In this document: piece by piece, positions 33,760 through 46,300 of the stretch
Position numbering within the stretch: the stretch's first letter is position 1
Layout: the number at the start of each line of letters is the position of its first letter
Assembly (NCBI GenBank): GCA_014529385.2
Contig: CM043953.1
Location: 78,422,872 to 78,486,871 of the forward strand
DNA: 64,000 nucleotides
Direction: 5' to 3'
DNA from: Adiantum capillus-veneris
Taxonomy: Eukaryota > Streptophyta > Polypodiopsida > Polypodiales > Pteridaceae
The notes under the pieces: generated by a model
What the model was told of the DNA's origin: nothing
The model's input: only the letters and a program-made list of their open reading frames with translations
Database searches by the model: none
Position numbers and translations under genes: made by a program

Positions 33760-33761
33760 AT

Positions 33762-33990
33762 TGTTGGAATTAGGGTTGCAAGAAAATCCACAAAACTTAG
33801 AGAAGACGAAGGAAGCTCAAGGCACACAATAGAGAGTGTATTATTTAGTGTGCAATGGAAAGACAAGTTAGCCCTAGGGTGATGGGTGTACATACAATGC
33901 ATGGGGGAAAAAACCTCCTAGCGAGGGAAAAAATGCCCCGTCATTCCTAAGTGTGTTCACACACATCACTACCACATGTATATGGTAACA
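33762..33990 (-). repeat. 5' LTR of copia C
   Basis: 229 bp, TGTTGGAATT to ATGGTAACA, clearly diverged from the LTRs of A and B. Confidence 0.9.
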
Positions 33991-34945
33991 CCTTGAACAA
34001 GGTGACTTCTTTTAATTTTTAATCATTTGATTGGTCGTAGCTGATGCATATAGAGATCCTAAGAAAGGTAAAGCTGGAATTTTCTCTAGCATATGTTATC
34101 TTTGAGTTTTGCAGAGTTTTACAAACATGACAAGCATACATAGATTCACTGTTGCTAGCCTTGGTGAAGGATGTAGAGATATCTCCCCATGAGCTGGACT
34201 TCAGACACGATTTTGTATGTGGACTTCTACTAGTGCATGAGCAAAATCACACCAAGTGATACTACAACTTTTGATGCCAAGGGTGGGGTTTAGAGAAAGT
34301 TGGTAAGTACGTCAAATTTTAGTTTCACATTTTGAACTTATTTCTCTTGCAAAATTTTCTACAATGCCAACTTGACAACAAATGTTGCTTCGGTCAAGAA
34401 GAGTTTGGTAGTTAAGATGAAATTTGATAGCTAAGCTTCTTGAGCTATCTATTTCAAGATTGGGCAATCTAAGGATTCTCAATACGATGCATGATTGGCA
34501 AGGCCGATTCTATCTGAAAGCTCGACAAGGTTAATTTTCTTTTGATTTGACATCTTTTTGTCAACAGGAGCACTTGTTAGCTATGAGCACTCAGGATCCA
34601 TTCTATCTCATTTTTTTGATCGACTTCTATAACTTGAAAGGATTCACTTTAGGGCATATTGCCTAGAAGTTTCCAAAGTTTAGAATATGCTCTCAACATA
34701 TGAACTTAGGGAAACCTTGCAACATGTCTCCCTGATTTTTCACTGGAGATCAATATGAACCAAGCCATGAGGGCATGCATGGTACATTTGATAGCTCTAA
34801 ATTTACCAACATTTGAAAATATTTCTTTGCTGTGAAAAGCAAAGTGCTTTGATAGCCTTAAGATGAATCAAGGCTTCTATTCCATGCCAAAGTACTATCC
34901 ATTGATTTAGAATCAAGGATAACGGCACACAAGTTTGAAGAATTG

Positions 34946-35018
<73 letters not shown>

Positions 35019-35490
35019 CTCACATTTTATGTTTAGCAATATTGAATTGTGATGTATCCATGCAAGTACAAATTGTGCAAGGTGATATGTCATTGGATCA
35101 CATTGTTGAGACTGTCATTGAAGCTAAGGGATTAACCACTAATTCTCTAATATGCATGCATGGCGTGCCGGTACAATGAGGTTCATTCTACTATTCATAA
35201 CATCGATGATTACTAAGGAATGTTGCAAGGAATTGTAATCCCTATTTACAAGTCATTTTGGAGGACTGTCTATAAATAGTGGGAAAACACACCTCATTAT
35301 TGTCAATCATCTAGAGAGGATATGCATATTACAAGTGTTAATCTTGTGCTAAAGGATATGATAAGAATGCACATTAGCACCAACCAATCCAATTGGAAAG
35401 GTTATCTCTCTAGTTGGAGTTTGCTTACCATGAGGGAAAACTTGACCGAGTACGACAAGCCCTCTCGCCTGTGACACATGAACCTGGGTG
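33991..35490. other. Unassigned AT-rich region
   Basis: No credible coding frame and no match to other parts of the window that I could see. It contains a long TA microsatellite and a TATA-like CTATAAATAG at about 35270-35279 within a stretch that could be a decayed LTR or promoter. Nothing more can be said. Confidence 0.4.
34951..35016. repeat. (TA)33 microsatellite
   Basis: Sixty-six bases of uninterrupted TA dinucleotide. Confidence 0.98.
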
Positions 35491-35898
35491 TCACTCTAGG
35501 CATCTTGGTAGGGTCTTGCGTGGCATCCTAATGGGGCTATGGGCTGCAGGTGTCTCCACTGGATTCTGTGCCTTGAAGAGAGGAGTGCTGAGTGGGGTGA
35601 GTCCCAGAGCAGTAGCGAGTGGTGTGTAGCCAAGAACGGCCAATAGCCATGCAAAATGTGGAGTAGAGGGGGACGTCGTGGATGGTGTTGGGGCGAGAAA
35701 AGAAGGGGGAGGTAAGGAGCCTCGACAACTACGAGGTGATGTAGGAGCATCAACGGTGCCTTCTCCACAGCAACCATAGGCACCACTAGAGCGTTGATGC
35801 CTAGAGGAGTGTGCAGATCGTCTAGTCGACACCAAACTCTCAGAGCGTGCTGATCGCTCCAAAGCAGACAGAGACTCTGAAGGAGTGGAATGATACAA
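35491..35898 (-). pseudogene. Ser/Pro-rich frame downstream of DUF4216
   Basis: A 135-aa minus-strand frame rich in Ser, Pro, Arg and Ala (start SESLSALERSARSESLVSTR). It lies about 0.7 kb downstream of the DUF4216 part in the same orientation and is GC-richer than its surroundings. It may be the C-terminal tail of the CACTA transposase or the next CACTA ORF. An overlapping frame (36002-35496) is equally long, so the reading frame is uncertain. I do not recognise a domain. Confidence 0.25.
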
Positions 35899-36588
35899 CT
35901 ATGTACCAGAGTGATGGTAGTCCTCATACCACCTCCTCTGGTCAAGGTCCAAGGAAGCAAGAAACTAATCATCACCCATACCTGCATTGAATATACGAAC
36001 ATTAAATCTTAATGATGAATGGAGAAAGAAAATCCAAATAAGTTATAATTTGATTCACAATTTAAATTTCACAAGTTTAGCATTGAGATAATAATGGGAA
36101 AAACTCCATGTGAATACAATTTATATGATAAAAGGGAGCAAAATTGCCCAGATACAATGTCTATGGCTTTAAGAGTTCTCTCTCTCATCCTCGCATAACT
36201 CAACATAACTCCTTATGTCCATATAGAGCTCTCTGTGTAGGCAAATGTACTCCATTTCATTTTGTAGGTTCTTCGCATGCATCCCATAGAGAGTAGTAGC
36301 GCTAGGCTCGTCTCACACCACCTTAGTGGCTTCCAAATGAACATCCTCTCTGATCTCCTCCACAGATGCCAAGGTGATTGGAAAATTGTAGCCCTTATAC
36401 ATCTGTGCACAACAAGGGGCTACCTCTATGACATACCACCAGTTTGGTGCAGACTTTGTAGGATGGAATACCACTTGCAAGAGCCACCTAACTTACATGA
36501 GTGCTTCCATATCACCAGTTTTCTAAAGTTGGATGCTAAGTATTTACAGACTTATTTGTTCATAATTCTTGGGTAGTACGAAATTGTC

Positions 36589-36873
36589 TCAAAGGTTGGT
36601 CCACTTTTTGGTTGAGTCCACCTCAAGGAAACTTGACTCTCCTCTGCACACAGTAGCGTTGCAACCCTCCATGTTTATCTTGAACCATTGCAAGTCAGAC
36701 AAATGCACAAAAAATCCTCTATATTCTATCCTCAAAATTTCTTGTAGCGTGCCGAAGTACGTGAGTTTAGTCACCACATGATTTGCATCAGAGGACCGTC
36801 GTCGACGAGATCGTTTGAATTTTGCCATGATTTCACAATCTTGTGTAAAAAACTTTTTATTATTTTTTTTCAC
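36589..36873 (-). pseudogene. CACTA transposase C-terminal region, DUF4216
   Basis: The minus-strand frame reads KLTYFGTLQEILRIEYRGFF then VHLSDLQWFKINMEG, matching the tyrosine/glycine/aspartate-tryptophan layout of DUF4216 in plant CACTA transposases. The segment before it (CKGRHFKVKKNNKKF) fits the usual lead-in with lysines and TQDCEI in place of TQNSGV. It is separated from DUF4218 by the inserted LTR at 36948-38460. Confidence 0.7.
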
Positions 36874-36947
36874 CTTGAAATGTCGACCTTTACACCATGG
36901 TACCGTGTATGACTTATACTACAACCAAATACGATAATGAGTCTTCC

Positions 36948-38460
36948 ATCAAGAGAGAGTTGGTACGATACAATCTTTGTGTTCCTTGTGACCTAGGTGA
37001 TGCGATGAAGATGGAAAACTTCATGCATCACAAGCATAACATAAACTTTGTAGAAAGCATTAATTATCCCAAGCCTCAGTTCCAAGACCTCAAACACCTT
37101 CGAAGGTGGAGAGAGCTAGCGGGGAATTAGGGTAGGGAAGAGGAAAAGAAACATTCCATAGGAAAAAGAAATAGTTCCTCACTTATCATCACTCTTCTTG
37201 CTGGCATACATAATAGCTTAGTAATGAAGATGGAGAAGATGGCAAGCTTAAGCATTGAAGCATGGCTCTTGGTTGGATTTGCATTCCATAGCCAAGAGTG
37301 TTGGTGTAGGCTCTCACTTCTCACAAGCTTAGAGAAGGAGGTGGAGTTACTCAACTTTCACCAAGTGAGAATGAATCCACAAAATGAGTGTGTGTGTGGT
37401 GTATACCCCCCCAGCACACCCCTTGCTTGCTTGGGGAGAGTTCTACTTTTTGTACATGCCTCAAGCTCATTGGACCCCTCTCCCCCTAGCCAATCATATG
37501 CAACATGCATTTCAAGTACATGGGTAGTCTTTGGACAAGTGTCCTCCTTACCCCTTAGAGAGAGAGAGAGCTTGAAAATATCTAGATATTTTTCAGATGG
37601 AGCTAGAAGCTCATTGGACCCCTCTTTAGCCCAACCAATAGCATTCAAGCACACCATGTGGCTAAGCATAAGGAGAGCCTGACATGTGTCCCATGTGCCC
37701 CTTGAGAAAAGGGATGCCCTTTGGGTGAGTGGGAGGTTAAGTCAAATATTACCCTAACTTTGGGTATTTCCCCCTCCTTTGTAGGGTCTCTTTTTGACTC
37801 AAGCACCTTACCCCCCCATGCATGGGAAGCTTCTCAAGCACCTTTCTCATAAAGTTTGTAGGGTCTCTTTTTGACTCTATCACTTTATCCCCCGTGCATG
37901 GGAAGCTTCTCAAGCACCTTCCTCATTAAGTATGACAAGCACTTCAAGTACCTTAGTCATCAAGCAGGACAAGTACCTCAAGCACCTTAGTCATCAAGCA
38001 CGACAAGCACCTCAAGCACCTTAGTCATCAAGCATGACAAGCACCTCAAGCTTAGGTCGGGTTCCCACCTCAACTAGCTTTCCTAAGGTCATAGGACTTT
38101 AATACTAACCATTGGAGGTCTTTAATGAAGCTAACCCTAAGGTTTTTTAAGCTCCATTAGTTGCACGTTGCTTTGATAGACCACCTCCTTTTGGACCTGT
38201 ATTGAGATGGAACCATCTCTCCTCTTGGTCCCCTGCTGAGATAAGTCTAGAAGCACTTATTTCACATTGCTCTTTGGTAGACCATCTCCTTTTGGACCCA
38301 TATTGAGATGCAACCATCTCTCCTTTTGGTCTCCTATTGAGATAGGTCTAGAAGCACATGTCTCAATTCTAACTCTTGTTCCCGTTTATTCTCCCACATT
38401 AAATGAATAGTTTAATATGAGAAAATCATTTGGGTAAGCTAGATATTAGATTTTATGACA
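36948..38460. mobile_element. Solo LTR, family F, copy 3, 5'-truncated
   Basis: Homologous to 1-1789 from about base 259 onward, about 96 percent by eye. The right end is TTATGACA followed by AAGCG (38461-38465), the same flank as copy 1. The left 0.26 kb is missing: the match begins abruptly at about 36948 next to CACTA sequence, so a deletion removed the left end and the left target repeat. Confidence 0.85.
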
Positions 38461-38529
38461 AAGCGTATCTTGGGCAGGATCGAATCTGTCTAGCCACTCT
38501 TCAATGTACACTAGGAATTCTGAATTCAG

Positions 38530-38910
38530 TCAACCCTCTACCATGCTACCCTCTGAATGTACCTTTGGACGCACATATCCCTTGACCATTTTTATGAAAC
38601 GTTCTAAAAGGAACATCGATCTGGAATGCACTATGCCTGCTATTTCCACCTCATGAACTATGTGAACAAGAAGATGCACTTGAATGGTTAGCATGGTGGT
38701 AGGAAAGTGTTTCTTGAACATGGAAACAACCTCCATAGTGTTTAGTTTGGCGGATGGTATGGAACCTACATCAATCTCCTTCTGAGAGATCCATTGCACC
38801 AATTTTGCGAGTTTGTAGATTTTGGTACAGACGCTAAGGGACAGACAAGCCTCAATGGCCACCGGTAAAATAAACTGCAAAACAAATCTAGCAATGGTAT
38901 TAAAGTCCAC
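38530..38910 (-). pseudogene. CACTA transposase, DUF4218 domain, copy 2
   Basis: A 126-aa frame nearly identical to 1859-2239, with KHFPTTMLTIQVHLLVHIVH and VHSRSMFLLERFIKMVKGYV. Here it is in natural order behind the TNP2 domain (39080-40860, same strand). Confidence 0.8.
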
Positions 38911-39079
38911 ACACGGATATGCTACGCAATTCTCACTATGATCTATTTCACTTCAAACATACTTCACCCTCAATGGCCACCGATAAAATAAACTACAAAA
39001 CAAGTCTAGCAATGGTATTAAAGTCCATAGATGGATATGCTACACAATTCCACTATGATCTATTTCACACATTTTATGC

Positions 39080-40860
39080 TAGTTGTGTGACTTCAAACCA
39101 GTAAGCTTTGCTTCTTTAGTGAAACATGTTTGGAGCGAGTGCATTACGCCAGTGGACGTATGCATGAATCAAATGATCTCTTTTACTTTGCATTCCTGAA
39201 CTCCTGTCAAAATCCATGGTGCTTTAGGTAGCTTTATCGATCCATCGGGTGCTGTCTATGGCCAATATTGCTCCGTATGATCCGCATTTCTAAGGTCAAT
39301 TCTGGCTCCCAAAGTATCTTTCTTGCTGATGAGATGGTCCCATAACAGATTACCCACATTCCTGTATATGTGCATTGAATTGATCTAGTGATTGATCATG
39401 AGTCTGAGCCAATATGGCATATTGTACCATAGAGAGAATCTCTTCATCCCTGGGGGCAAACTGTCATCACACGTCTCCTTCTGATCTAACCATGCTCAAG
39501 TAGACATCCTTGGTAATTATCTTTCCAAAAAACCATTGCGTAACTCGTGATCCTTTGAAAGATACGCTTGATGAACTTTGTAGATTTGCGTCTTGAGTGA
39601 GGGTGCCCGACGTGCATTAAATCTAGGGCCACATGTGATGCATGCTTTGTATCCGCTTGTTTGGAGCCCTGCATGTACACACATGACAATAAATCCACAT
39701 GAGAGAAACAGGTTTATAGTGTTTGAGTTTGAGTATCACGTGAGCAATTCTATTACTGTCCGAGATAGTCATGCATGGTCCACATCAAAATACCTCTAAT
39801 CAAGGCATTGCGTCATCCTGTGTATCACCTCATATCCACCAATTCTATGTCAATCCACAATTGTTGTAGCTCTTTTCATAGTGGATGAAGATACACATCC
39901 ATATTCTTCACTTTATACCATACCGACATAATCGAGCTTAGCAATAGGTGCCCCTTCTTGGTTGTCAACCATGGGGGAATGTTGTAGGTGACAATGACAA
40001 CTAGCCATACACTATGATATGTCGATCTCTAACCAAATGGATTTATGCCATCCATAGCCAGGCCGAGGCGCAAATTTTGAGCTTCCTTGGAAAAATCCGA
40101 TCATGTGTCATCTATATGCTTTATGATGTCCAATCTGCAAGGATCCGTAGCACACCATCTGAAGATCTATTCTCCTCATGCCATGATGCTAGAGCGTCCA
40201 TGGACTTGCATTCAAAGAAATGATTGATGCAAAGCAATAGAGAAAAGTGTTGCAACACCTTCTGTGGCACTTTTTGTTCGTGGAGATCTACTCGATATAT
40301 CTCGGAATCACATTTCAGACACTTCTCCATGTCCATGTATTTCCCTCTGAAAATAATGTAGTCTTTAGGACAAGCTTGAATGAATCTGTAATCCATTTCC
40401 AAGTTTCACAAGATATTTCTTGCTTCCTCTTTGGAATCTGGCATCACATTATCAGCGGACAGTATGTGCTCTTTGAGAAATCTACACATAGAAAAAATGC
40501 AAAACACTTGTGTAAGTAATTTGGTACATTATACATTTACATTTTTTTATTGAAGTAGACACATTATAATAGATCACCTGAAAAGTGCTGTGACACTAGT
40601 GTCACTCCATCCAAACTTTGCTTGCATGTTGAGAAGAACCAAGAGCACCTTCAATCTAGACACTCGTGCTCCACCATATAATGGCGTATCGGTCTCACTT
40701 TTCATAGATAAGCCTTTACGAATCCAAGATTGTCTTGATAATTTTGTCGACCTTAGGTTCAAACATAGCATCGTTGGGAATGTGCTCTGCATGATCCACC
40801 CTTCGAGTTGTCAGAGGCTGCATTTTGTGGCCTCACGTATGTTGCTTGAGTAAAGCACCT
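39080..40860 (-). pseudogene. CACTA (En/Spm) transposase, TNP2 domain
   Basis: From the upstream side: ETDTPLYGGARVSRLKVLLV, then KFGWSDTSVTAL (40792-40578), an intron (40482-40577), then MDYRFIQACPKDYIIFRGKY, ECPVC-like CLKC, and KVPQKVLQHFSLL with WHEENRSSDGVLR (40402-40121). Then follow MDGINPFG with IVTYNIPPWLTTKK (about 40060-39950), and further down FSLWYNMPYWLRL with MHIYRNVGN-like sequence (about 39440-39330). This is the order of plant TNP2 transposases, which bind element ends and cut and paste the DNA in the nucleus. Several stops and shifts make it inactive. No CACTA terminal repeats were found. Confidence 0.8.
40482..40577 (-). other. Intron within TNP2 pseudogene
   Basis: On the minus strand TTTTCAG is followed by GTGATC and the segment ends CTATGTGTAG. 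Removing these 96 bases joins VTALF to FLKEHILSADNVMPDSKEEA, the expected continuation in TNP2. The intron is AT-rich with a thymine-rich 3' end. Confidence 0.65.
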
Positions 40861-41628
40861 GTGAATGAGTGTAAAAACCTTGAACCGTGAACATAAATTT
40901 AATCTTCTCTTACTCTCCTCCGTCTCTTTTATCTCTCCCTCTCTCTTAGTCTCCCTCGCAATTGAGAAACCATAGATCACACTGCAAACTACCTCAAATT
41001 CTCTAGCCATGTCTAAACCCTGCACACCTTGGTCTAGAGGTGCACGGAGATCAGAACCAATGGGTTATGATCTCGTCTTTATTGGTCAATGCCTATATTT
41101 GTGGGTACGTAAAATCTACACACCCACGTCTACATGATAACGCATGTAGTGTACAAAACTCCTTTGCCTCGTGTTCAGTTGTAGCCATTCCCTAGTGTAA
41201 ACTGCTTAAAAATCTATGGTTGTAAGTGAAGTCACCATTTTGTGGTGTGTGCAGTGTGAGAGTGTTCCCGCTTCTCTAGAGTGCTTTGAAGAAGAGCTTC
41301 TTTACTATGATTCTTGCTCTTCATCTCTTCACAACAGCTCCTTGTTCGAGGGAAACCTGTGCACATTACATGTCTGTCTCCTTTTTGAGGTAATGTGCCG
41401 TTGAAAAATTTCCAACCTAATGTTGCATTCATGGAGAGAAAGAAAGGGAGAAAGAGAGAGATAGGCAATGTGGGATGGGTTTCTAACTTCACTCCAATGT
41501 TATTGTAGACATAGCGAGAACCATGAACACAATTGTCAATCCATGGGATGAAGCTGACTTGACTAGTGCATAGAAGCTACAAGAGGACGTCAATCTCTTG
41601 GAAAACAATAGACAACTCGCATCTAACA
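40861..41628. other. Region upstream of TNP2 without a recognised gene
   Basis: A minus-strand frame 41025-40759 overlaps the start of TNP2 but has no clear similarity. Beyond 41030 I see no coding frame, repeat or terminal inverted repeat. Confidence 0.35.
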
Positions 41629-42361
41629 CAAGCTACACTCAAATGACCTAAATCATCAAAAGCTAGTCACTAATTGGCACCAAAACATGATCGTTACAGC
41701 ATCAAATGACAATCAAATGTTACGAAACTTATAGGACAAGTATATAAGACCTAAACACACATGCTTATGGTCTCAAACGTCACTTTTGATGAAGTGTAAA
41801 AATGCGATTATTAACAACAATGACTTTTTGACCTAGTCGTTTTTTATCCAGGATTCATCTAAATGCTTAGCAATGATGCCCCGATACCCCACCTATGCTT
41901 ACTTGTGATTTCCTAGCTTAAATTTATACTTATGATGAAATTAGGCTGCAGGTTGGTGACGCCAAAAGCTACAGTTTACCATGATATGTTTAGGTCAATG
42001 CGTAGAGCTCTTACCTGTGGTTGCAACGCAACAGACGACACTACAATATGACAAAGCATGAGAAGGATAGAAGTGAGCATCGGTAGCTCACACTGTGTAT
42101 TTCTTATCCAAAACATAACAATAACTTACAAAAATTGGCTTTTATACCTTAGTCAAGGTTTATTTGGTCAAAAACTAATAATATGGGAGTTCTAACTGAG
42201 GATAAATTGATACAATTTGGAAGCTTATAGCCCCGGCTCATCGATTACAATATCCACTTGGAAAATAGGAGTTACAATATTCCCAATTTATCAAAAGAAT
42301 AAGTGTTTTTACAATAAAGATCTTGAAAAATGCTACATGGGTTAGCTTGCTGCTGCTAACA
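41629..42361 (-). mobile_element. LTR (TGTTAGC family), left copy
   Basis: Homologous to 60413-61159, starting CAAGCTACACTCAAATGACC. The right end GCTGCTGCTAACA sits beside a polypurine tract. The left limit is where the two copies stop matching, and no TG is found there, so the true LTR may start further left. It contains a degenerate palindrome at about 41795-41815. Confidence 0.65.
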
Positions 42362-42375
42362 TTTCCCCCCTCCTC
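42362..42375 (-). other. Polypurine tract
   Basis: The minus strand reads GAGGAGGGGGGAAA before TGTTAGC. Matches the tract at 61160 except for small changes. Confidence 0.75.
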
Positions 42376-42753
42376 AACTTTGTCGTCCCTTGACATAGTT
42401 TCATGGATTGAAATAGTCTTTGGACTGATGGCTGGCGAGAGGGTCTTTAAGTGCTTGTAGTGCTTTCTAATATCTGATGCGTCGTTCTTTCTCACGAACT
42501 TGCACAAACTGAATAGTGACTTTATTTTTAAGTTCTATGGCAGAATAGCCAACAAACCTTGTTGTCAGATGCTAATCACTGGCTTGAATATCTTTGTGCA
42601 CCAAGTGAAGAATCCTGTGTAAAAAGCCTCTTCAATTGCAACATATTTCTTGATGGCAAAAACATACATCTGGCATAGAAGCCGTAAGGGACTTCTTCCC
42701 ACTCAAATTGTAGCACAAAGGCTTTGTTACCTTCTAAGAAAGACATCCAGGGG
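42376..42753 (-). pseudogene. Coiled-coil gag-like ORF, copy 2, C-terminal part
   Basis: The minus-strand frame 42773-42576 holds APWMSFLEGNKAFVLQFEWE, homologous to NPWNLFLEG of copy 1. The end MSRDDKVEEGGNVSSS crosses the polypurine tract. This part was separated from the rest (47942-50797) by insertion of copia B at GCTCC. It is frame-shifted. Confidence 0.7.
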
Positions 42754-42758
42754 GCTCC

Positions 42759-42985
42759 TGTTACCATATACATGTGGTAGTGATGTGTGTGAACACACTA
42801 GGACCGCCGGGGCATTTTTTCCCTCTTTAGGAGGTTTTTTCCCCCGTGCATTGTATATACGCCCATCACTCTAGGGCTATCTATCTTTCCATTGCACACT
42901 AAGGAATACACTCTCTATTGTGTGCCTTGAGCTTCCTTCGTCTTCTCCAAGCTGTGTGTGTTTCTCTGCAACCCTAATTCCAACA
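42759..42985 (+). repeat. 5' LTR of copia B
   Basis: 227 bp, TGTTACCATA to ATTCCAACA. It acts as promoter and contains a TATA-like motif. Confidence 0.97.
42851..42860 (+). promoter_or_regulatory. TATA-like element in copia B LTR
   Basis: TTGTATATAC lies about 95 bp into the LTR, so the transcript would start near 42885 and leave about 100 bp of R-U5. The spacing is plausible but unproven. Confidence 0.5.
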
Positions 42986-42987
42986 AT

Positions 42988-42999
42988 TGGTATCAGAGC
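42988..42999 (+). other. Primer binding site of copia B
   Basis: TGGTATCAGAGC, the standard complement of the 3' end of initiator Met-tRNA, two bases after the LTR. Confidence 0.95.
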
Positions 43000-43347
43000 A
43001 GGTCACGTCCTCCCGGGCTTAGTCGCCAGCTGCTCCAGCACACGCCTGCTCACTTTCTCCGATTTCAGTGAGCTTTGGCAAGCGTTCGCAGGTCGACAAA
43101 TATTTTGGGTGAGCTCGAAGAGCTCGGTCTGCTCAGAATTTTGATTTGGGCTCATTTCGGCCTCCGTTTCCACTACGGGCAGTACTGCACAGGTTATTTC
43201 GTCATTTTGTGCAGATTTTCTGTCAGTGCCGTTTTCTGCATAACAGGTGCCTTATAGTCTTCTACGGTTTGTGCTATATAGCACAAGTTGTTCCCGCTCC
43301 ATTTCTCCTATTTTCGGGCAGTTTTCACATCAGGTGCAGCATTTACC

Positions 43348-46300
43348 ATGGCTGACAACAACAACACAGATGTGTTCAAGATGTTTGCTGCTGAGGACAG
43401 GTTGGATGGGGACAACTACCCTATGTGGGCTTATATGATGCAACACGTTCTTGTGTCAAAAGGTGTCTGGAACATTGTGCAGGGCATTGATGTACGTCCT
43501 GGTTCTGAAGATGTAGGCGATATTGAGGATGTTGCAGGCCTTGCTGCAAGGATTGCAGCTGTTAGAGTTGTTTTGCCTACAGCAGAACAAGCTCGTTGGG
43601 ATGTTAAGGATGCGCAGGCTCATGCATTGATTGCGTTGTCTGTGAAGCGCACCATTATTCCTCACATCCGTTCAGCAAAATCTGCAAAACAGGCTTGGGA
43701 TATTCTAGCAGGTCTTTATGCAAGCCGCAAAGAGGCTAAAATTGCTTTGCTGCGTAAAGAGCTAGAGTCGAAGATTATGCATGAGGAAGATGATATGGAC
43801 ACTTTCCTTGCTAGTGTCAAGGATATCAATGAGCAACTCATTTCTGCAGGTGAAGTCATTTCTGACAGTTCCCTTGTGCAGACTGTTCTTGATGCCTTAC
43901 CAGATTCCTACCAGACTTTTGCTAGTACTTGGAGACTGATGACCCAAGGAAATCCTGAAGTTGTCAAGTTTGATGCATTATGCACATTGCTGTTGCAAGA
44001 GTCACTTTCTAGAAAAAACAGGACTAGGCAGCGTGCAGTTGAACAGGCTTTTATTGCTTCTCAAAGAAAGGGTGGTAACAGTAATGCAGCCACTTCTTAT
44101 GGTTCTGCTGCGAGTGGCAAAAATTCTGTTCCTAATGCTTCTGCTGGCAGCACTTCGTCTGGCAATTCTGGTGATAAGGGCAAAAAGAAGATGCGTTGCC
44201 ATTATTGTAAAGCCAATGATCACTTGATCAAGTCGTGTCCTAAGTTGAAGGCCAAAGAGGCTAAGAAGAAAGAGGGTGGTTCCACTGCAAATGCTGGTTC
44301 CACTACAAATGCAGCCATTGTTGAGTCTTCTGTGAAAGGAGATTGTGATGCCGATGTTGATGCAGAATGGGCTTTTAGCGCAGAGTGCACTTACAATCCT
44401 GCTGTCCATGATGCATGCTTGTCAGTTGCTGCAGATTCACATGTGTGGTATTTCGACAGTGGTGCTACAAAGCACATTACCTCACATCGTGAATTTTTTA
44501 CCTCTCTCGAGTCTGTCCCTCATGGGAATTCAGTCACTTGTGCCAACAACGCCTCTTATCCAGTTCAGGGAGTTGGAAAGATTGTGCTCACTGCTGCTAA
44601 TGGCAGTTCCTTCACACTTGTTGATGCACTTTATGTACCTGGGATCAAGAAGAATCTCTTGTCTATATCCGCACTTGCTAGACTTGGACTTGTAGTCAAA
44701 TTTGTGGATGACAGATGTACAGTTCATGATCTCAGTTTTGGTGATGAAATTGTTGCATCTGGGCTTTTGTGCCGTGGGCTGTATAAGCTCACTTTGTATG
44801 ACAAGTGTGGACAAAATTTTGCAAATGCTGTTGCAGATTCAAGGGCTATTTCAGATGCAAAACTTTGGCATGCACGCTTTGGTCATCTGAATTTTGCCAG
44901 TTTGCTGCGTTTGCAGAAATCTGATATGGTTGCTTCTTTGCCGCCTCTTGAAGCACCTATCAAACATGTTTGTGAAGGCTGTATTCTGGGTAAAATGCAG
45001 CGTTCTAAGTTTCCAAAGGATGGTTCAGTTAGGGCCACATGCAGGTTGCAGCTTGTGCATAGTGACGTTTGTGGGCCCATGCAAACTCCGTCCTTGGGCA
45101 ATTACCTGTACTTCGCGACTTTCATTGATGATTACTCCAGGCATGCGTGGGTATTTCCGCTTAAAGCGAAGTCCGAAGTTTTTATGTGCTTCAAACAATT
45201 TTTGGCTATGGCTGAAAATGTCTCAAAATGTACTATGGGCACCCTCCGTTCCGATCGAGGGGGGGAGTATATGTCTCATGAATTTAATGCATTTCTGGCT
45301 AGTCGTGGGATAAAACACCAATGTACAGTGCCTTATACACCTCAGCAAAATGGTGTTGCTGAGAGGAAAAACAGGTCACTAACGGAAATGGCACGATGTA
45401 TGGTCAAAAGTCAAGCTTTGCCGCATTCTTTTTGGCTTGAGGCCATCATGTGTGCCACTTATGTACTTAACAGGTGTCCTACGAAAGCTTTGCAGTCTAT
45501 TACTCCATATGAAGCATGGCATGATAGAAAACCTTCTATTGAGCACATGCGTGTTTTTGGCTGTTTGGCATATGCTTTGGTGCCACAAGTGCAGCGCAGA
45601 AAATTGGATGATAAGGCTGTCAAATGTATTTTTGTTGGTTATAGTGCTGAAAGCAAAGGTTACAGGTTGTATCATCCGCAAACAAAACGTATTTTGGTTT
45701 CACGGGATGTAGTGTTTGTGGAAGATTCTGTTCAACCCTTGCTGTCATGTACTAGAGACAGTAATGTAAGCTCACAGGACATTTATGACACTTTGTTGCC
45801 TCTTTTCAGTGGTGGAAATACGAATGTAAGTTCCAATGAGGCAAATCTACAGCCTATGGGGGTTTCTGAAAATGTTTTAGAACAGCCTATTACTGATGCA
45901 GATGTACATGATGTACTTGATGAGGAAAGGGCTGAAAATGAGCAGGCTAGAGGTATGCCAAAATGGCTGGTGCACACTTTGCGTGACAGTAAATTGGATG
46001 CACCTTTATCTAGTCGTACTCGTTCAGGCTCTCGCCATGCATCTTATGCATCAGATTGTTATGCTTTGGCTGTGTCTAGTTTACATGATGTTGAGGAGCC
46101 TCTGTCTTTTGATGAAGCACAGAATTCAGAAAATTGGATTGCTGCCATGAAATCAGAATATGATGCACTTATAGAGAATGACACATGGACTTTATGTGAT
46201 TTGCCTCCTGGCAAAAAGGCCATTGGTACGAAGTGGGTTTACAAGTTGAAACGCAAGCCGGATGGTGAGATCGATCGCCATAAGGCTCGACTTGTTGCAA

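Larger units (their letters stand above)
32393..33990 (-). mobile_element. Copia element C, 5' fragment
   Basis: Gag sequence and 5' LTR of the same copia family as A and B. The fragment ends at 32393, where the TGTTTG LTR begins, within the part between zinc knuckle and protease. Gag frames are at 33575-33318, 33192-32881 and 32866-32304 with several stops. The zinc knuckle HYCKANDHLIKQC survives with its first Cys changed to Phe-His. The protease-to-RNase H part is missing from the window. Confidence 0.85.

Noticed and set aside
34803-35093. Minus-strand frame with long Ile-Tyr repeat
   Set aside because: Translation of the TA microsatellite.
44002-44409. Minus-strand frames within copia B
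   Set aside because: Shadows of the intact polyprotein; no domain, no conservation beyond that imposed by the sense strand.
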